Shown here: positions 1-6,264 of the stretch, one piece after another
Layout of the letters: each line of letters opens with the position of its first letter
Position numbering within the stretch: position 1 is the first letter of the stretch
DNA from: Pseudomonadota bacterium
GTDB taxonomy: Bacteria; Pseudomonadota; Gammaproteobacteria; Burkholderiales; Burkholderiaceae_B
Direction of reading: 5' to 3'
Assembly (NCBI GenBank): GCA_023432075.1
Contig: JAEYVD010000343.1
Location: 1 to 7,814, forward strand
DNA length: 7,814 nt
Made by a program: the position numbers and the translations under genes
The notes under the pieces: generated by a model
Seen by the model: the letters and a program-made list of their open reading frames with translations, nothing else
What the model was told of the DNA's origin: nothing
Databases searched by the model: none

Positions 1-691
1 GCGTCAGCTTGGGCGCGCCCCAGAAGCCGCCGTCCGCGCGCGCGGCCAGCCAGGCCAGCCACACGGTCTGGATGGCGTATCCAACCAGCGTGCCCCACAG
101 CAGCGGTCCCACGCCCTCGGCGCTGGCGGCCAGCATGACCCAGGCCAGCGTTGCCACGGCGGGCACGCTGTCCAGCAGCGTGTTGACGTGGCGTTCCTGC
201 GCGCGCAGCCGTGCGGCGCTGATGCCGGCGATCAGCAGCAACGCCGACACGGGGGCAAAGGCGATCAGCAGGTCGCCCGTCATGGCGCGCACTTGCGCCG
301 ACAGGCCCTGCCCCAGCCGCTCCACCACATACGGCCAGGCGAACCACGTCAACAGGGCCAGTGCGACGCCGGCGGCGGCGACCCAGCCCTGAAGTTCGCG
401 GATGAAGAGTTCTTTCTCGGCCCCGCCAGTGCGCGCCAAGCGCACCAGCACCGGGATCAGCACCACCGACAGCACGCCCACGATCGTGACGGGCAGCCAG
501 GTGCCCATGGTCATCGTGAATTGGTAGGCGTCTACGGCGTCGCTGACGCCGTAGCGGTACGCCACCGCCATCTCCTTGATGGCGCCGGCAGCCTTGCCCA
601 GCAGCAGAAACACCGCCACCCGGAACGCGCCTTTGAAGATGCGCTGATGATCCGGGTGGATGTTGCCGAGTTTTCGGACGAGTGCTTTCAA
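1..691 (-). CDS. MurJ/MviN-superfamily polysaccharide flippase (3' end outside window)
   Basis: An open frame runs without a stop from 691 to the window edge, giving about 230 visible residues. The N-terminal part resembles MurJ/MviN and related Wzx-type lipid-linked oligosaccharide flippases: a hydrophobic first helix, then [21 protein letters not shown] (residues about 36-56), which matches the family pattern of Arg/Lys-Glu followed by small residues and Asp-Ala-Phe/Tyr. A second hydrophobic helix ends in [10 protein letters not shown], and further hydrophobic segments alternate with short charged loops. By family it would flip an undecaprenyl-linked glycan across the inner membrane. The likely start is TTG (691-689), whose last two bases are shared with the TGA of the upstream epimerase gene (TTGA overlap). 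No clear ribosome binding site precedes it, so it may depend on translational coupling. The next in-frame Met is about 40 residues in and would remove the first conserved segment. The location in a polysaccharide operon favours O-antigen or capsule export over peptidoglycan precursor flipping. Confidence 0.82.
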   Translation of the reverse strand, partial: MKALVRKLGNIHPDHQRIFKGAFRVAVFLLLGKAAGAIKEMAVAYRYGVSDAVDAYQFTMTMGTWLPVTIVGVLSVVLIPVLVRLARTGGAEKELFIRELQGWVAAAGVALALLTWFAWPYVVERLGQGLSAQVRAMTGDLLIAFAPVSALLLIAGISAARLRAQERHVNTLLDSVPAVATLAWVMLAASAEGVGPLLWGTLVGYAIQTVWLAWLAARADGGFWGAPKLT

Positions 692-1713
692 CGCAGGAAC
701 TGCGTGTACCAGGGCATGGCGACTTCCAGGCCTTGCAGCACCGTGTGCGTGGGCGCGTAGCCCAGCAGGCGGGCGGCCTTGCCGATGTCGGCCTGCGAGT
801 GACGCACATCGCCGGCGCGGAAGTCAGCGTAGACCGGCTGCTTGGCGTAGTTCACGCCCTGATTGCCCAGGGCCTGCACCAGGAAGCTGAACAGCTGGTT
901 CAGGGTGCTGCGGCCGCTGACAGCCACGTTGTAGACCTGGTTGCGGGCCTCGGGCGCGGCCAGCGCGCCCAGGATGTTGGCCTGCACCGCGTTATCCACA
1001 AAGCAGAAATCGCGGCTGGTCTCGCCGTCGCCATTGATGGTGACGTCCTTGCCCTGGATCATCGCGGCGGTCCACTTCGGGATCACGGCGGCGTAGGCGC
1101 CGTCCGGATCCTGGCGCTTGCCGAACACGTTGAAGTAACGCAGGCCCACCGCCTCGAAGCCGTAGGAGCGCGCGAAGACGTCGGCGTACAGCTCGTTGAC
1201 GTATTTGGTCACGGCGTAGGGCGACAGCGGATTGCCGATGTTTTCCTCGACCTTGGGCAGCGCCGGGTGGTCGCCATAGGTGGAGCTGGACGCCGCATAG
1301 ACGAACGACTTCACCTTGGCGTCGCGCGCCGCCACCAGCATGTTCAGGAAGCCGCCGATGTTGACGTCATTGGTCGTAATGGGGTCGTTCAAGGAGCGCG
1401 GCACCGAACCCAGAGCGGCCTGGTGCAGCACGTAGTCCACGCCCTCGGCGGCGCGCCGGCAGGCGTCCAGGTCGCGGATATCGCCTTCGATGAACGTGAA
1501 GCGCGCCCATTGGGCCGGCGTGACCGATGCCTGGACCTCGTCCAGGTTGCGCTGATAACCCGTGGCAAAGTTGTCCAGGCCGGTCACGGTCTGGTCAAGT
1601 TTGAGCAGGGTCTCGATCAGGTTCGAGCCGATGAAACCGGCGCAGCCGGTCACCAGCCACTTGCGCGGCGCGGCGGACAGTTCCTGGGTGACAGTCTCGA
1701 ATCGTGTGGTCAT
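688..1713 (-). CDS. wbpP: UDP-N-acetylglucosamine C4-epimerase, WbpP/TviC type (SDR family)
   Basis: This 341-residue extended short-chain dehydrogenase would interconvert UDP-GlcNAc and UDP-GalNAc, or the corresponding uronic acids, in the cytoplasm. The NAD-binding Rossmann motif is [10 protein letters not shown] (21-30) with Asp47 at the end of strand 2. The catalytic set is SSS (142-144), Tyr166 and Lys170. From memory, P. aeruginosa WbpP has the same length, and the residues of its substrate pocket occur here at the same numbers: Gly102, Ser143, Asn195, Gln201, Ala209 and Ser306. The small residue at 306, where non-acetylated UDP-hexose epimerases carry a bulky one, predicts a preference for N-acetylated sugars. 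The start ATG has AAAGGA 7 nt upstream, and this site overlaps the stop of the dehydrogenase gene, so the two are co-translated. The 3' end overlaps the flippase start. TviC of the Vi antigen locus is the other close relative; the sequence alone does not settle substrate direction. Confidence 0.92.
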   Translation of the reverse strand: MTTRFETVTQELSAAPRKWLVTGCAGFIGSNLIETLLKLDQTVTGLDNFATGYQRNLDEVQASVTPAQWARFTFIEGDIRDLDACRRAAEGVDYVLHQAALGSVPRSLNDPITTNDVNIGGFLNMLVAARDAKVKSFVYAASSSTYGDHPALPKVEENIGNPLSPYAVTKYVNELYADVFARSYGFEAVGLRYFNVFGKRQDPDGAYAAVIPKWTAAMIQGKDVTINGDGETSRDFCFVDNAVQANILGALAAPEARNQVYNVAVSGRSTLNQLFSFLVQALGNQGVNYAKQPVYADFRAGDVRHSQADIGKAARLLGYAPTHTVLQGLEVAMPWYTQFLR

Positions 1714-1724
1714 CGCGAAATCCT

Positions 1725-3002
1725 TTACAGACGCAGGTCGGATTCAGCAGGCGACAGCACGTACTTCAGGTCGTACAGGATGTGTTGCGGCTTGCCGAGC
1801 TTGCGGATGCCCTCGGCGCCCATGTCCTTGAACTGGTTGTGCGCCACGGCGAGGATCACGGCGTCGTACTTGCCTTCCTCGGGCTTGGCCACCGGCGTCA
1901 GGCCGTATTCGTGCATGGCTTCGTCGGCGTCCACCCACGGATCGTAGATGTCCACGTCGACGTTGTAGTCGCCCAGTTCACGGACGATGTCCACGATGCG
2001 CGTGTTGCGCAGGTCGGGGCAGTTTTCCTTGAAGGCCAGGCCCATCACCAGCACGCGGGCGCCCTGCACGTGAATGCGGCGCTTGGTCATGCACTTGACC
2101 AGTTGCGACACCACATAGCTGCCCATGGAGTCGTTCAGGCGGCGGCCCGCCAGGATGATCTCGGGGTGGTAACCGATGGACTGCGCCTTGTGCGTCAGGT
2201 AGTACGGGTCCACGCCAATGCAGTGGCCACCCACCAGGCCCGGACGGAACGGCAGGAAGTTCCACTTGGTGCCGGCGGCCTGCAACACGGCTTCGGTGTC
2301 GATGCCCATCTTGTTGAAGATCAGGGCCAGTTCGTTGATGAGCGCGATGTTCACGTCGCGCTGCGTGTTCTCGATCACCTTGGCGGCTTCGGCCACGCGG
2401 ATGCTGGAGGCCTTGTGCGTGCCAGCGGTGATGATTTCCTTGTAGAGCTTGTCGACCAGGTCGGCGACTTCCGGCGTGGAGCCCGAGGTGACCTTCTTGA
2501 TCGTGCTGACGCGGTGTTCCTTGTCGCCCGGGTTGATGCGCTCGGGGCTGTAGCCGGCGAAGAAGTCCTCGTTGAACTTCAGGCCCGACACGCGCTCCAG
2601 GACCGGCACGCAGTCTTCTTCGGTCGCGCCGGGGTACACGGTGGATTCATAGATGACGATGTCGCCGCGCTTGAGCACCGCGCCGATGGTCTCGCTGGCC
2701 TTGACCAGCGGGGTCAGGTCCGGCTGCTTGTATTCGTCGATGGGGGTGGGCACGGTCACGATGAACACGTTGGCCTCGCCCAGTTCGGCGCGATCGGCGG
2801 TGTAGCTCAGCTGCTTGGCCTCGGCCAGCTCGGCGTCGCTGACTTCCAGCGTGTGGTCGTGGCCCGCCTTCAGCGCGTCGATACGGCGCGTGTTGATGTC
2901 AAAGCCAATGACCGGGCGCTTCTTGCCGAATTCCACGGCCAGGGGCAGACCGACGTAGCCAAGGCCGACGACAGCGAGTTTCACATCCTGGATTCGCAAC
3001 AT
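1725..3002 (-). CDS. wbpO: UDP-HexNAc 6-dehydrogenase, WbpO/TviB type (nucleotide sugar dehydrogenase)
   Basis: This 425-residue cytoplasmic enzyme belongs to the UDP-glucose/UDP-ManNAc dehydrogenase superfamily. It oxidises C6 of a UDP-N-acetylhexosamine to the carboxylate with two NAD+. The N-terminal Rossmann motif is VGLGYVGLP (12-20) with Asp35 for the NAD ribose. VPTP lies at 84-87 and ESTVYPG at 119-125. The catalytic region shows Lys208 and Asn212 in AEAAKVIEN. The active-site Cys261 lies in [11 protein letters not shown] (258-268), with Asp265 as the partner acid. The C-terminal UDP-binding domain contains [15 protein letters not shown] (321-335). The length is typical of the family. 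The ATG is preceded by an AGGGAG site 4-5 nt upstream. Coupling to a WbpP-type epimerase 11 nt downstream is the classic arrangement for making UDP-GalNAcA (P. aeruginosa O6, Vi antigen). UDP-GlcNAc versus UDP-GalNAc as the substrate cannot be decided from this window. Confidence 0.93.
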   Translation of the reverse strand: MLRIQDVKLAVVGLGYVGLPLAVEFGKKRPVIGFDINTRRIDALKAGHDHTLEVSDAELAEAKQLSYTADRAELGEANVFIVTVPTPIDEYKQPDLTPLVKASETIGAVLKRGDIVIYESTVYPGATEEDCVPVLERVSGLKFNEDFFAGYSPERINPGDKEHRVSTIKKVTSGSTPEVADLVDKLYKEIITAGTHKASSIRVAEAAKVIENTQRDVNIALINELALIFNKMGIDTEAVLQAAGTKWNFLPFRPGLVGGHCIGVDPYYLTHKAQSIGYHPEIILAGRRLNDSMGSYVVSQLVKCMTKRRIHVQGARVLVMGLAFKENCPDLRNTRIVDIVRELGDYNVDVDIYDPWVDADEAMHEYGLTPVAKPEEGKYDAVILAVAHNQFKDMGAEGIRKLGKPQHILYDLKYVLSPAESDLRL

Positions 3003-3064
3003 AACTCTCCCTTCACCGTAGAACGTTTACGGCATTTTAAAGATGGTCTGGTGATGGATACCGA

Positions 3065-3088
3065 GCCCCCGGCGGCTATCGCCGGGGC
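3065..3088 (-). other. GC-rich hairpin between transferase and dehydrogenase genes
   Basis: The 93-nt gap between the transferase stop and the dehydrogenase start contains an 8-bp perfect stem (CCCCGGCG/CGCCGGGG) with a 5-nt loop, starting just after the transferase stop. No T-run follows on either strand, so it is not a convincing intrinsic terminator. It could act as a partial attenuator or protect mRNA ends. A TAAAAT hexamer at 3034-3039 on the minus strand could be an internal -10 box, but I see no good -35 for it. Confidence 0.4.
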
Positions 3089-3095
3089 ACTCAAA

Positions 3096-4202
3096 CTAAT
3101 CGGTGGTTCGCAGCACGGACGGCAGCAAGAGCCACCCCGGGCGGCGCCAGGAGACCAGGCGCGCGTACAGCCAGATATAGACGCTGGCAAAGACAACCAG
3201 GCTGGCGCTCAGGGCCCAGGCGTTGTCCCACCAGATCGTGGCTGGCACCAGCCCGATCAGCGCCAGGACCCACATGTACGGGGACGCCAGCGCATTGCAA
3301 AGCGCGGGGACGGCGTGGCGCCGGCCGCGGCTGAAGGTGACCCGGACCAGCCGGCGGAACACGAGCTGGTGCAAGTGCAGCGCATCGGGCTGATCCACCG
3401 GCACGCCGCGCTTGAAGCGGCGGCGCCAGATCGAGAAACCGGTTTCGAAGACGGGGTAGAACAGAACCGCCAAGGCGTAGAACGGCGACACCGACGGGTT
3501 GCGCACGACCAGCAGCACGGCCAGTTCGGCCAGCATGAAGCCCAGGAAGTATGCGCCGCCATCGCCCAGGAAGACCCGGCCAAACGGGAAGTTCCACACG
3601 AGAAAGCCCAGGGTGGCCGACGCCAGCGCCGCGGCGACCAGGAAGATCGGCACATCGCCGACCTGCAGGGCAACCAGGCTGATCGACACCGCCATCAAGG
3701 TGGCGACCATGCCGGCCAGGCCGTTCATGCCGTCAACGATGTTCAAGGCATGGGTACAGCCGCCCACCGCGAACATGGTGAACAGCAGCGAGACGGGCCA
3801 GAACGAAAGCACGTAATCCACAGGGGCCATGCCGACACGGCTGACGCCGCCCAGCAGCCACCACGCGATCGCCGCGGACAGAAATGCGGCCAGCAAACGC
3901 TTGCTGGCGCCGATATCCTTGGTGATGTCTTCCAGCAGGCCGGCCACGAAAACGGGCAACGCCGCGACGAACAGCGCGGGCCACAGCCAGGTAAGGGTCA
4001 TGTTGCTGGGTCCGAGGACCAGCAGGCCAGCCAGCGTACCGGCAAGCACCGCCAGACCGCCGACGCGGGGCGTCGCGCGGGAATGATTGGCTTGGGGCTT
4101 GTTGAGGTCGCTATCGCCGGTAAACGCGCCATGCCAGCGCTCGGACGCCACGATGAGTCCCCCCACCATGAACGCGACCACGCATATGTACAGCCAGGTC
4201 AC
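3096..4202 (-). CDS. WecA/MraY-family undecaprenyl-phosphate sugar-1-phosphate transferase (glycosyltransferase 4 family)
   Basis: A 368-residue polytopic inner-membrane enzyme with about ten hydrophobic segments. It would transfer an N-acetylhexosamine-1-phosphate from a UDP-sugar to undecaprenyl phosphate, the first committed step of lipid-linked glycan assembly. Family signatures in order: KPQANHSRATPRVGG (35-49), like the substrate loop of WecA/MraY; EDITKDIG (91-98), the Mg-binding acidic motif; NIVDGMNGLAG (154-164); FLGDGGAYFLGF (211-222); and a His-rich loop ALHLHQL (274-280). The start is GTG, supported by an exceptionally long ribosome binding site 1 nt from the codon end. It is the first gene of the minus-strand operon, and the sugar-nucleotide genes follow. 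P. aeruginosa WbpL, which begins B-band and A-band LPS, is a plausible functional counterpart, but the exact sugar is unknown. The visible polysaccharide genes all run downstream of it. Confidence 0.88.
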   Translation of the reverse strand: MTWLYICVVAFMVGGLIVASERWHGAFTGDSDLNKPQANHSRATPRVGGLAVLAGTLAGLLVLGPSNMTLTWLWPALFVAALPVFVAGLLEDITKDIGASKRLLAAFLSAAIAWWLLGGVSRVGMAPVDYVLSFWPVSLLFTMFAVGGCTHALNIVDGMNGLAGMVATLMAVSISLVALQVGDVPIFLVAAALASATLGFLVWNFPFGRVFLGDGGAYFLGFMLAELAVLLVVRNPSVSPFYALAVLFYPVFETGFSIWRRRFKRGVPVDQPDALHLHQLVFRRLVRVTFSRGRRHAVPALCNALASPYMWVLALIGLVPATIWWDNAWALSASLVVFASVYIWLYARLVSWRRPGWLLLPSVLRTTD

Positions 4203-4203
4203 T

Positions 4204-4213
4204 GGATCACCTC
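4204..4213 (-). promoter_or_regulatory. Extended Shine-Dalgarno site deciding the GTG start
   Basis: The minus strand reads GAGGTGATCC directly before A-GTG. This is a 10-nt match to the complement of the usual 16S rRNA 3' tail (GGATCACCTCCTT), far longer than the usual 4-6. The GAGG core sits 7 nt from the GTG, an ideal distance. It supports GTG at 4202-4200 as the true start of the transferase gene over any internal ATG. Confidence 0.7.
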
Positions 4214-4264
4214 TGGTTGGTCTATCGAGACAGGCCCGCCATTATCGGAGGCAGGTGTAACGCC

Positions 4265-4292
4265 CATATATGGGAGGGATAAGGAAGTGCAA
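4265..4292 (-). promoter_or_regulatory. Possible sigma-70 promoter of the polysaccharide operon
   Basis: On the minus strand TTGCAC (4292-4287) is separated by 16 nt from TATATG (4270-4265). Each box matches the consensus at about four positions. Transcription would start near 4257, giving a leader of about 55 nt that includes the extended ribosome binding site. The -10 box lies inside the palindrome CCCATATATGGG (4263-4274), where a regulator could bind and block it. The call rests on short matches only. Confidence 0.35.
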
Positions 4293-4534
4293 TTCCGCGG
4301 CACAGAACGTAACGCGCGCAGGCGGGCAATCCGTCCGCCGCGCATGTGACTGGAACGCGCTGGCGCGCGAGCGCCCGGCAGTACTGGTTTCATGTGGGAG
4401 ATTGTAGAGCGTTCCGCCTCTGGGCGAGCGAATTATCCGAGGGAAAACGCGGGGGCCTGAAAGCGTCCGCGCGGCGTGGCGATGCGCGGAAATTGCCGCG
4501 ATCGCTTACAAATAGGGACGCAACGATTCAGGAC

Positions 4535-4567
4535 AAAAAAAAGCCCGAGATCGTGAGATCCCGGGCT
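4535..4567 (-). terminator. Strong rho-independent terminator of the small RNA
   Basis: On the minus strand AGCCCGGGATC and GATCTCGGGCT form an 11-bp stem with a single G-U pair and a 4-nt TCAC loop, and eight T residues follow immediately. The plus strand lacks a matching T-run (its A-run precedes the stem), so the terminator works on leftward transcripts. It lies about 400 nt past the coq7 stop and about 330 nt before the transferase start, so it fits neither gene directly. Confidence 0.88.
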
Positions 4568-4680
4568 AAATCCACCAAAGGAGGAGGGTGGAGGAGACAA
4601 CCGTGGCATGTTGGGAGCTGGCTTTCTGCTCGCTACGCTTCCGGGGTTTTCACCGCGCCGTCTGCGTTTCAACATCCGAT
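4535..4680 (-). ncRNA. Candidate small RNA with an anti-Shine-Dalgarno loop
   Basis: A minus-strand transcript of about 145 nt is bounded by a promoter (-10 at 4687-4692) and the intrinsic terminator at 4535-4567. It folds by eye into a coherent structure. An outer stem AUGUUG/CAACAU (4675-4670 with 4613-4608) encloses two arms. One arm is ACGC/GCGU (4667-4664 with 4638-4635), capped by a GGU-GAAA-ACC hairpin. The other is GAGC/GCUC (4631-4628 with 4618-4615). Next comes a single-stranded pyrimidine stretch, then a perfect 6-bp hairpin UCCACC/GGUGGA (4592-4571) with loop CUCCUCCUUU, and 3 nt later the terminator. The motif CUCCUCC occurs twice, and the loop is complementary to AAAGGAGGAG, i.e. 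to ribosome binding sites. I know of anti-SD small RNAs in alphaproteobacteria and of a betaproteobacterial 'toxic small RNA' family described as carrying an anti-SD motif. Membership here is inference. The alternative is an attenuated leader of the downstream operon. Confidence 0.68.
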
Positions 4681-4686
4681 GTGTGA

Positions 4687-4735
4687 ATAGTACCTACGTT
4701 TTTTGTGCGTTGCAAGATTTTTTTTGATCTATTTT
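4687..4735 (-). promoter_or_regulatory. Promoter with UP-like element driving the small RNA
   Basis: On the minus strand TTGCAA (4715-4710) and TACTAT (4692-4687) are 17 nt apart, each matching four of six consensus bases. Immediately upstream, 4735-4716 is A-tract rich (AGATCAAAAAAAATC), like an alpha-subunit-binding UP element and very unlike the surrounding GC-rich DNA. Transcription would start near 4680. The combination suggests strong, possibly growth-dependent transcription. Confidence 0.6.
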
Positions 4736-4900
4736 TGACGGCCCGGGACGCGTTGCTTTTTTGCTGCAAATTTTTCGCGGCCCTCTCGCAAAGCCGCGCC
4801 AATCAACGACCTTGCCCAAAACCGGGTTTTTGCGAAACGGGTTTACCCCTTGCGGAATAACCCTGAATCATCGCGGGTAATCCCACCCTGGCCGTCGCAC

Positions 4901-4923
4901 CAAAATGGTGCCTCAGGCACCAT
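4901..4923 (-). terminator. Possible terminator after coq7
   Basis: ATGGTGCC and GGCACCAT form a perfect 8-bp stem with a 3-nt loop, about 47 nt after the coq7 stop. On the minus strand only three further T residues follow before GG, so the T-run is short. It is a plausible but moderate intrinsic terminator that would separate coq7 from the small-RNA promoter. Confidence 0.55.
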
Positions 4924-4969
4924 GAGGCGGCGGAATTTGCGCATTGCAACATTTTTTGCAGGCGCGGTT

Positions 4970-5647
4970 TCAGATCCAATAGGCGGTGGTCGTCATTACC
5001 TTGGACATGGCGCGCATGGCCATTTTTACGGGCGCCGGCAGGGGAACGCCGCCTGCCTGCTCGGCGCTGGCGCGGTGCTGGGCCTCGTCGTCCTTCATTT
5101 TCTGGACGATCTGGCGCGAGCGTTCATCCTGCACCGGCAAGGTGCGTAGATGTTCGTCCAGATGGGCCTCGACCTGCTTTTCGGTTTCGGCCATGAAGCC
5201 CAGATTGCGGGGCACGCCCGCCACGCTGGCCATCACGCCCAGGGCAAACGAGCCCGCATACCAGACCGGATTGAGCAGGCTGGGCCGGCTGCCCAGTTCG
5301 TTCAGGCGCGCGTTGCACCAGACCAGATGATCGACTTCCTCGGCGGCGGCGTTCAGCAGCAGCGCGCGCGGCGCGGGTTCCTTGCAGACCGACGCCTGGC
5401 CGCGGTAGAGCGCCTGCGCGCAGACCTCGCCGACGTGGTTGACCCGCATGAGCCCGGCTGCGTGGCGTTTTTCCTGGGCCGAGAGCGTCTGCGGCGACTC
5501 CTCCGCGGTGGCGGGATAGGCCCGGCCGGCGCTGGCGTTGCCGGTCAGCACACGCAACGCCCGGTCGGTCTCGGCCAGCAGGGCATCCAGGGGACCGTGG
5601 CGGCGGCGCAGGGAAACAGGACCGGATTGGGACAACGTGGTGGACAT
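4970..5647 (-). CDS. coq7: Coq7-type 2-polyprenyl-3-methyl-6-methoxy-1,4-benzoquinone monooxygenase
   Basis: A 225-residue ferritin-like di-iron hydroxylase that adds the C6 (penultimate) hydroxyl in ubiquinone biosynthesis, acting at the inner membrane. The six expected iron ligands can be placed: Glu74 in NHVGEV, Glu104 and His107 in AAEEVDHL (an ExxH), Glu156 in AETEKQVEAHL, and Glu188 and His191 in DDEAQH (second ExxH). The Glu74-Glu104 spacing of 30 equals that of the human enzyme as I recall it. Hydrophobic patches such as FALGVMASVAGV (134-145) fit interfacial membrane binding. The open frame extends 28 codons further upstream, to 5731, but I chose ATG 5647 because AGGAG lies 5 nt before it and the upstream segment has no family character. 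The gene stands alone and diverges from the osmC-family gene. Confidence 0.93.
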   Translation of the reverse strand: MSTTLSQSGPVSLRRRHGPLDALLAETDRALRVLTGNASAGRAYPATAEESPQTLSAQEKRHAAGLMRVNHVGEVCAQALYRGQASVCKEPAPRALLLNAAAEEVDHLVWCNARLNELGSRPSLLNPVWYAGSFALGVMASVAGVPRNLGFMAETEKQVEAHLDEHLRTLPVQDERSRQIVQKMKDDEAQHRASAEQAGGVPLPAPVKMAMRAMSKVMTTTAYWI

Positions 5648-5710
5648 GGCAGCTCCTGGCAAATCGGACACCCTGCACCCCTGATGCGAGGCGGGGTTCT
5701 CATGCCCGGG

Positions 5711-5731
5711 ATTGTACGCAACGGGTATCAT
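5711..5731. promoter_or_regulatory. Divergent promoter region between coq7 and the osmC-family gene
   Basis: The 122-nt gap holds TACAAT on the minus strand (5716-5711), a five-of-six -10 match facing coq7. On the plus strand TATCAT (5726-5731), also five of six, faces the osmC-family gene. Neither has a convincing -35 at 16-18 nt, so assignment rests on the -10 boxes and on the divergent layout. Initiation at both could interfere, since the boxes are only about 10 nt apart. Confidence 0.35.
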
Positions 5732-5769
5732 CAGCCATTGACTGCGCTCAAGCTCAAGGACTCACCGAA

Positions 5770-6213
5770 ATGGAATGCACGATCGACTGGGGCGGCCCGA
5801 GCGGCATGCTCTTTACCGCCAGCACGGGTAGCGGCCACGTGGCCGTCATGGACGGCGCCGTGGACGGCGGCGGCCACAATCTGGCGCCCCGCCCCATGGA
5901 AATGCTGCTGGCGGGCACCGGCGGCTGCACCGCCTATGACGTGGTGCTGATTCTCAAGCGCGGCCGCCACGCGGTCACTGGCTGCAGCGTCAAGCTGCAG
6001 GCCGAGCGCGCCGACACCGATCCCAAGGTCTTTACCCGCATCCACTTCGCCTTCACCGTCACCGGCCGCAATCTGCCGCGCGCGGCCGTCGAGCGCGCCG
6101 TGCAGCTTTCCCACGAAAAGTACTGCTCGGCCTCGGCCATGCTGGAAAAGACGGCCGCCATGACTTTTTCCGTCGACATCGTCGACACGCAGGAAGCCGC
6201 CGCCACCACCTGA
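5770..6213 (+). CDS. OsmC-family protein (YhfA-like)
   Basis: A 147-residue cytoplasmic protein of the OsmC/Ohr fold, which acts as homodimeric thiol peroxidases on organic or inorganic hydroperoxides. The family core is visible: NLAPRPMEMLLAGTGGCTAYDV (about 37-58), with Cys53 at the start of the long central helix, and SHEKYCSASAMLEKT (114-128), with Cys119. These two cysteines are the peroxidatic and resolving positions of the family. The length and the LAPRPMEMLL-type sequence look more like E. coli YhfA than like canonical OsmC or Ohr, so peroxidase activity is a family inference, not proven. The ATG is preceded by AAGGA at 9 nt. The gene ends about 120 nt before thyA and could be read through into it, but a TA-rich palindrome and a hairpin lie between them. 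Confidence 0.9.
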   Translation: MECTIDWGGPSGMLFTASTGSGHVAVMDGAVDGGGHNLAPRPMEMLLAGTGGCTAYDVVLILKRGRHAVTGCSVKLQAERADTDPKVFTRIHFAFTVTGRNLPRAAVERAVQLSHEKYCSASAMLEKTAAMTFSVDIVDTQEAAATT

Positions 6214-6250
6214 GCCGCCTCGTGCGGGCCGTGGTGTAATTCGGCATTCA

Positions 6251-6264
6251 CTATATATATATAG
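6251..6264. repeat. TA dinucleotide palindrome upstream of thyA
   Basis: CTATATATATATAG is a perfect 14-bp palindrome made of six TA steps, in an otherwise GC-rich intergenic region. It is about 70 nt upstream of the thyA start and could contain the thyA -10 box (TATATA forms), though no good -35 is seen 16-18 nt upstream. It may instead be an easily melted segment or a protein binding site. Confidence 0.6.

Larger units (their letters stand above)
4203..4534. other. Leader/promoter region of the polysaccharide operon; no gene seen
   Basis: This stretch lies between the small-RNA terminator and the transferase start. I see no credible coding sequence. A 64-codon open frame (4199-4393, minus) ends in a GTGA overlap with the transferase start, but it lacks a ribosome binding site and has unconserved-looking composition. 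The stretch holds a perfect palindrome (4263-4274), a weak promoter candidate beside it, and an isolated TACAAT hexamer (4401-4406, minus) that has no clear -35. No JUMPstart/ops (GGCGGTAG) element was seen. Confidence 0.5.

Noticed and set aside
682..1947. A 421-codon open frame on the plus strand
   Set aside because: It is antisense to the epimerase gene and the end of the dehydrogenase gene. Its composition (His, Gln, Arg, Val repeats) is typical of a shadow frame.
1704..4349. An 881-codon open frame on the plus strand
   Set aside because: It lies antisense to the dehydrogenase and transferase genes, which both have full family signatures. Its His/Gln/Gly/Arg-rich composition, lack of motifs and lack of a ribosome binding site fit a high-GC shadow frame.
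4199..4393. A 64-codon minus-strand frame ending in a GTGA overlap with the transferase start, as a possible coupled leader peptide
   Set aside because: There is no ribosome binding site before its ATG. It spans the candidate promoter, so the transcript may not even contain it, and its sequence is Arg/Pro-rich without features.
4535..4567. The strong terminator as the coq7 terminator
   Set aside because: It is about 400 nt beyond the coq7 stop, with another hairpin (4905-4923) and a promoter in between. It fits the small RNA better.
4608..4727. A 39-codon plus-strand frame preceded by GGAGGAGGG-type sequence, resembling a small membrane peptide
   Set aside because: The purine-rich site is about 15 nt from the ATG, too far, and is simply the complement of the small RNA's pyrimidine-rich loop. 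The frame runs through the small RNA and its promoter in antisense.
5648..5731. The 28-codon N-terminal extension of Coq7
   Set aside because: The internal ATG at 5647 has a good AGGAG site at 5 nt. The extension lacks one, has no family similarity, and covers the -10-like boxes of the divergent region.
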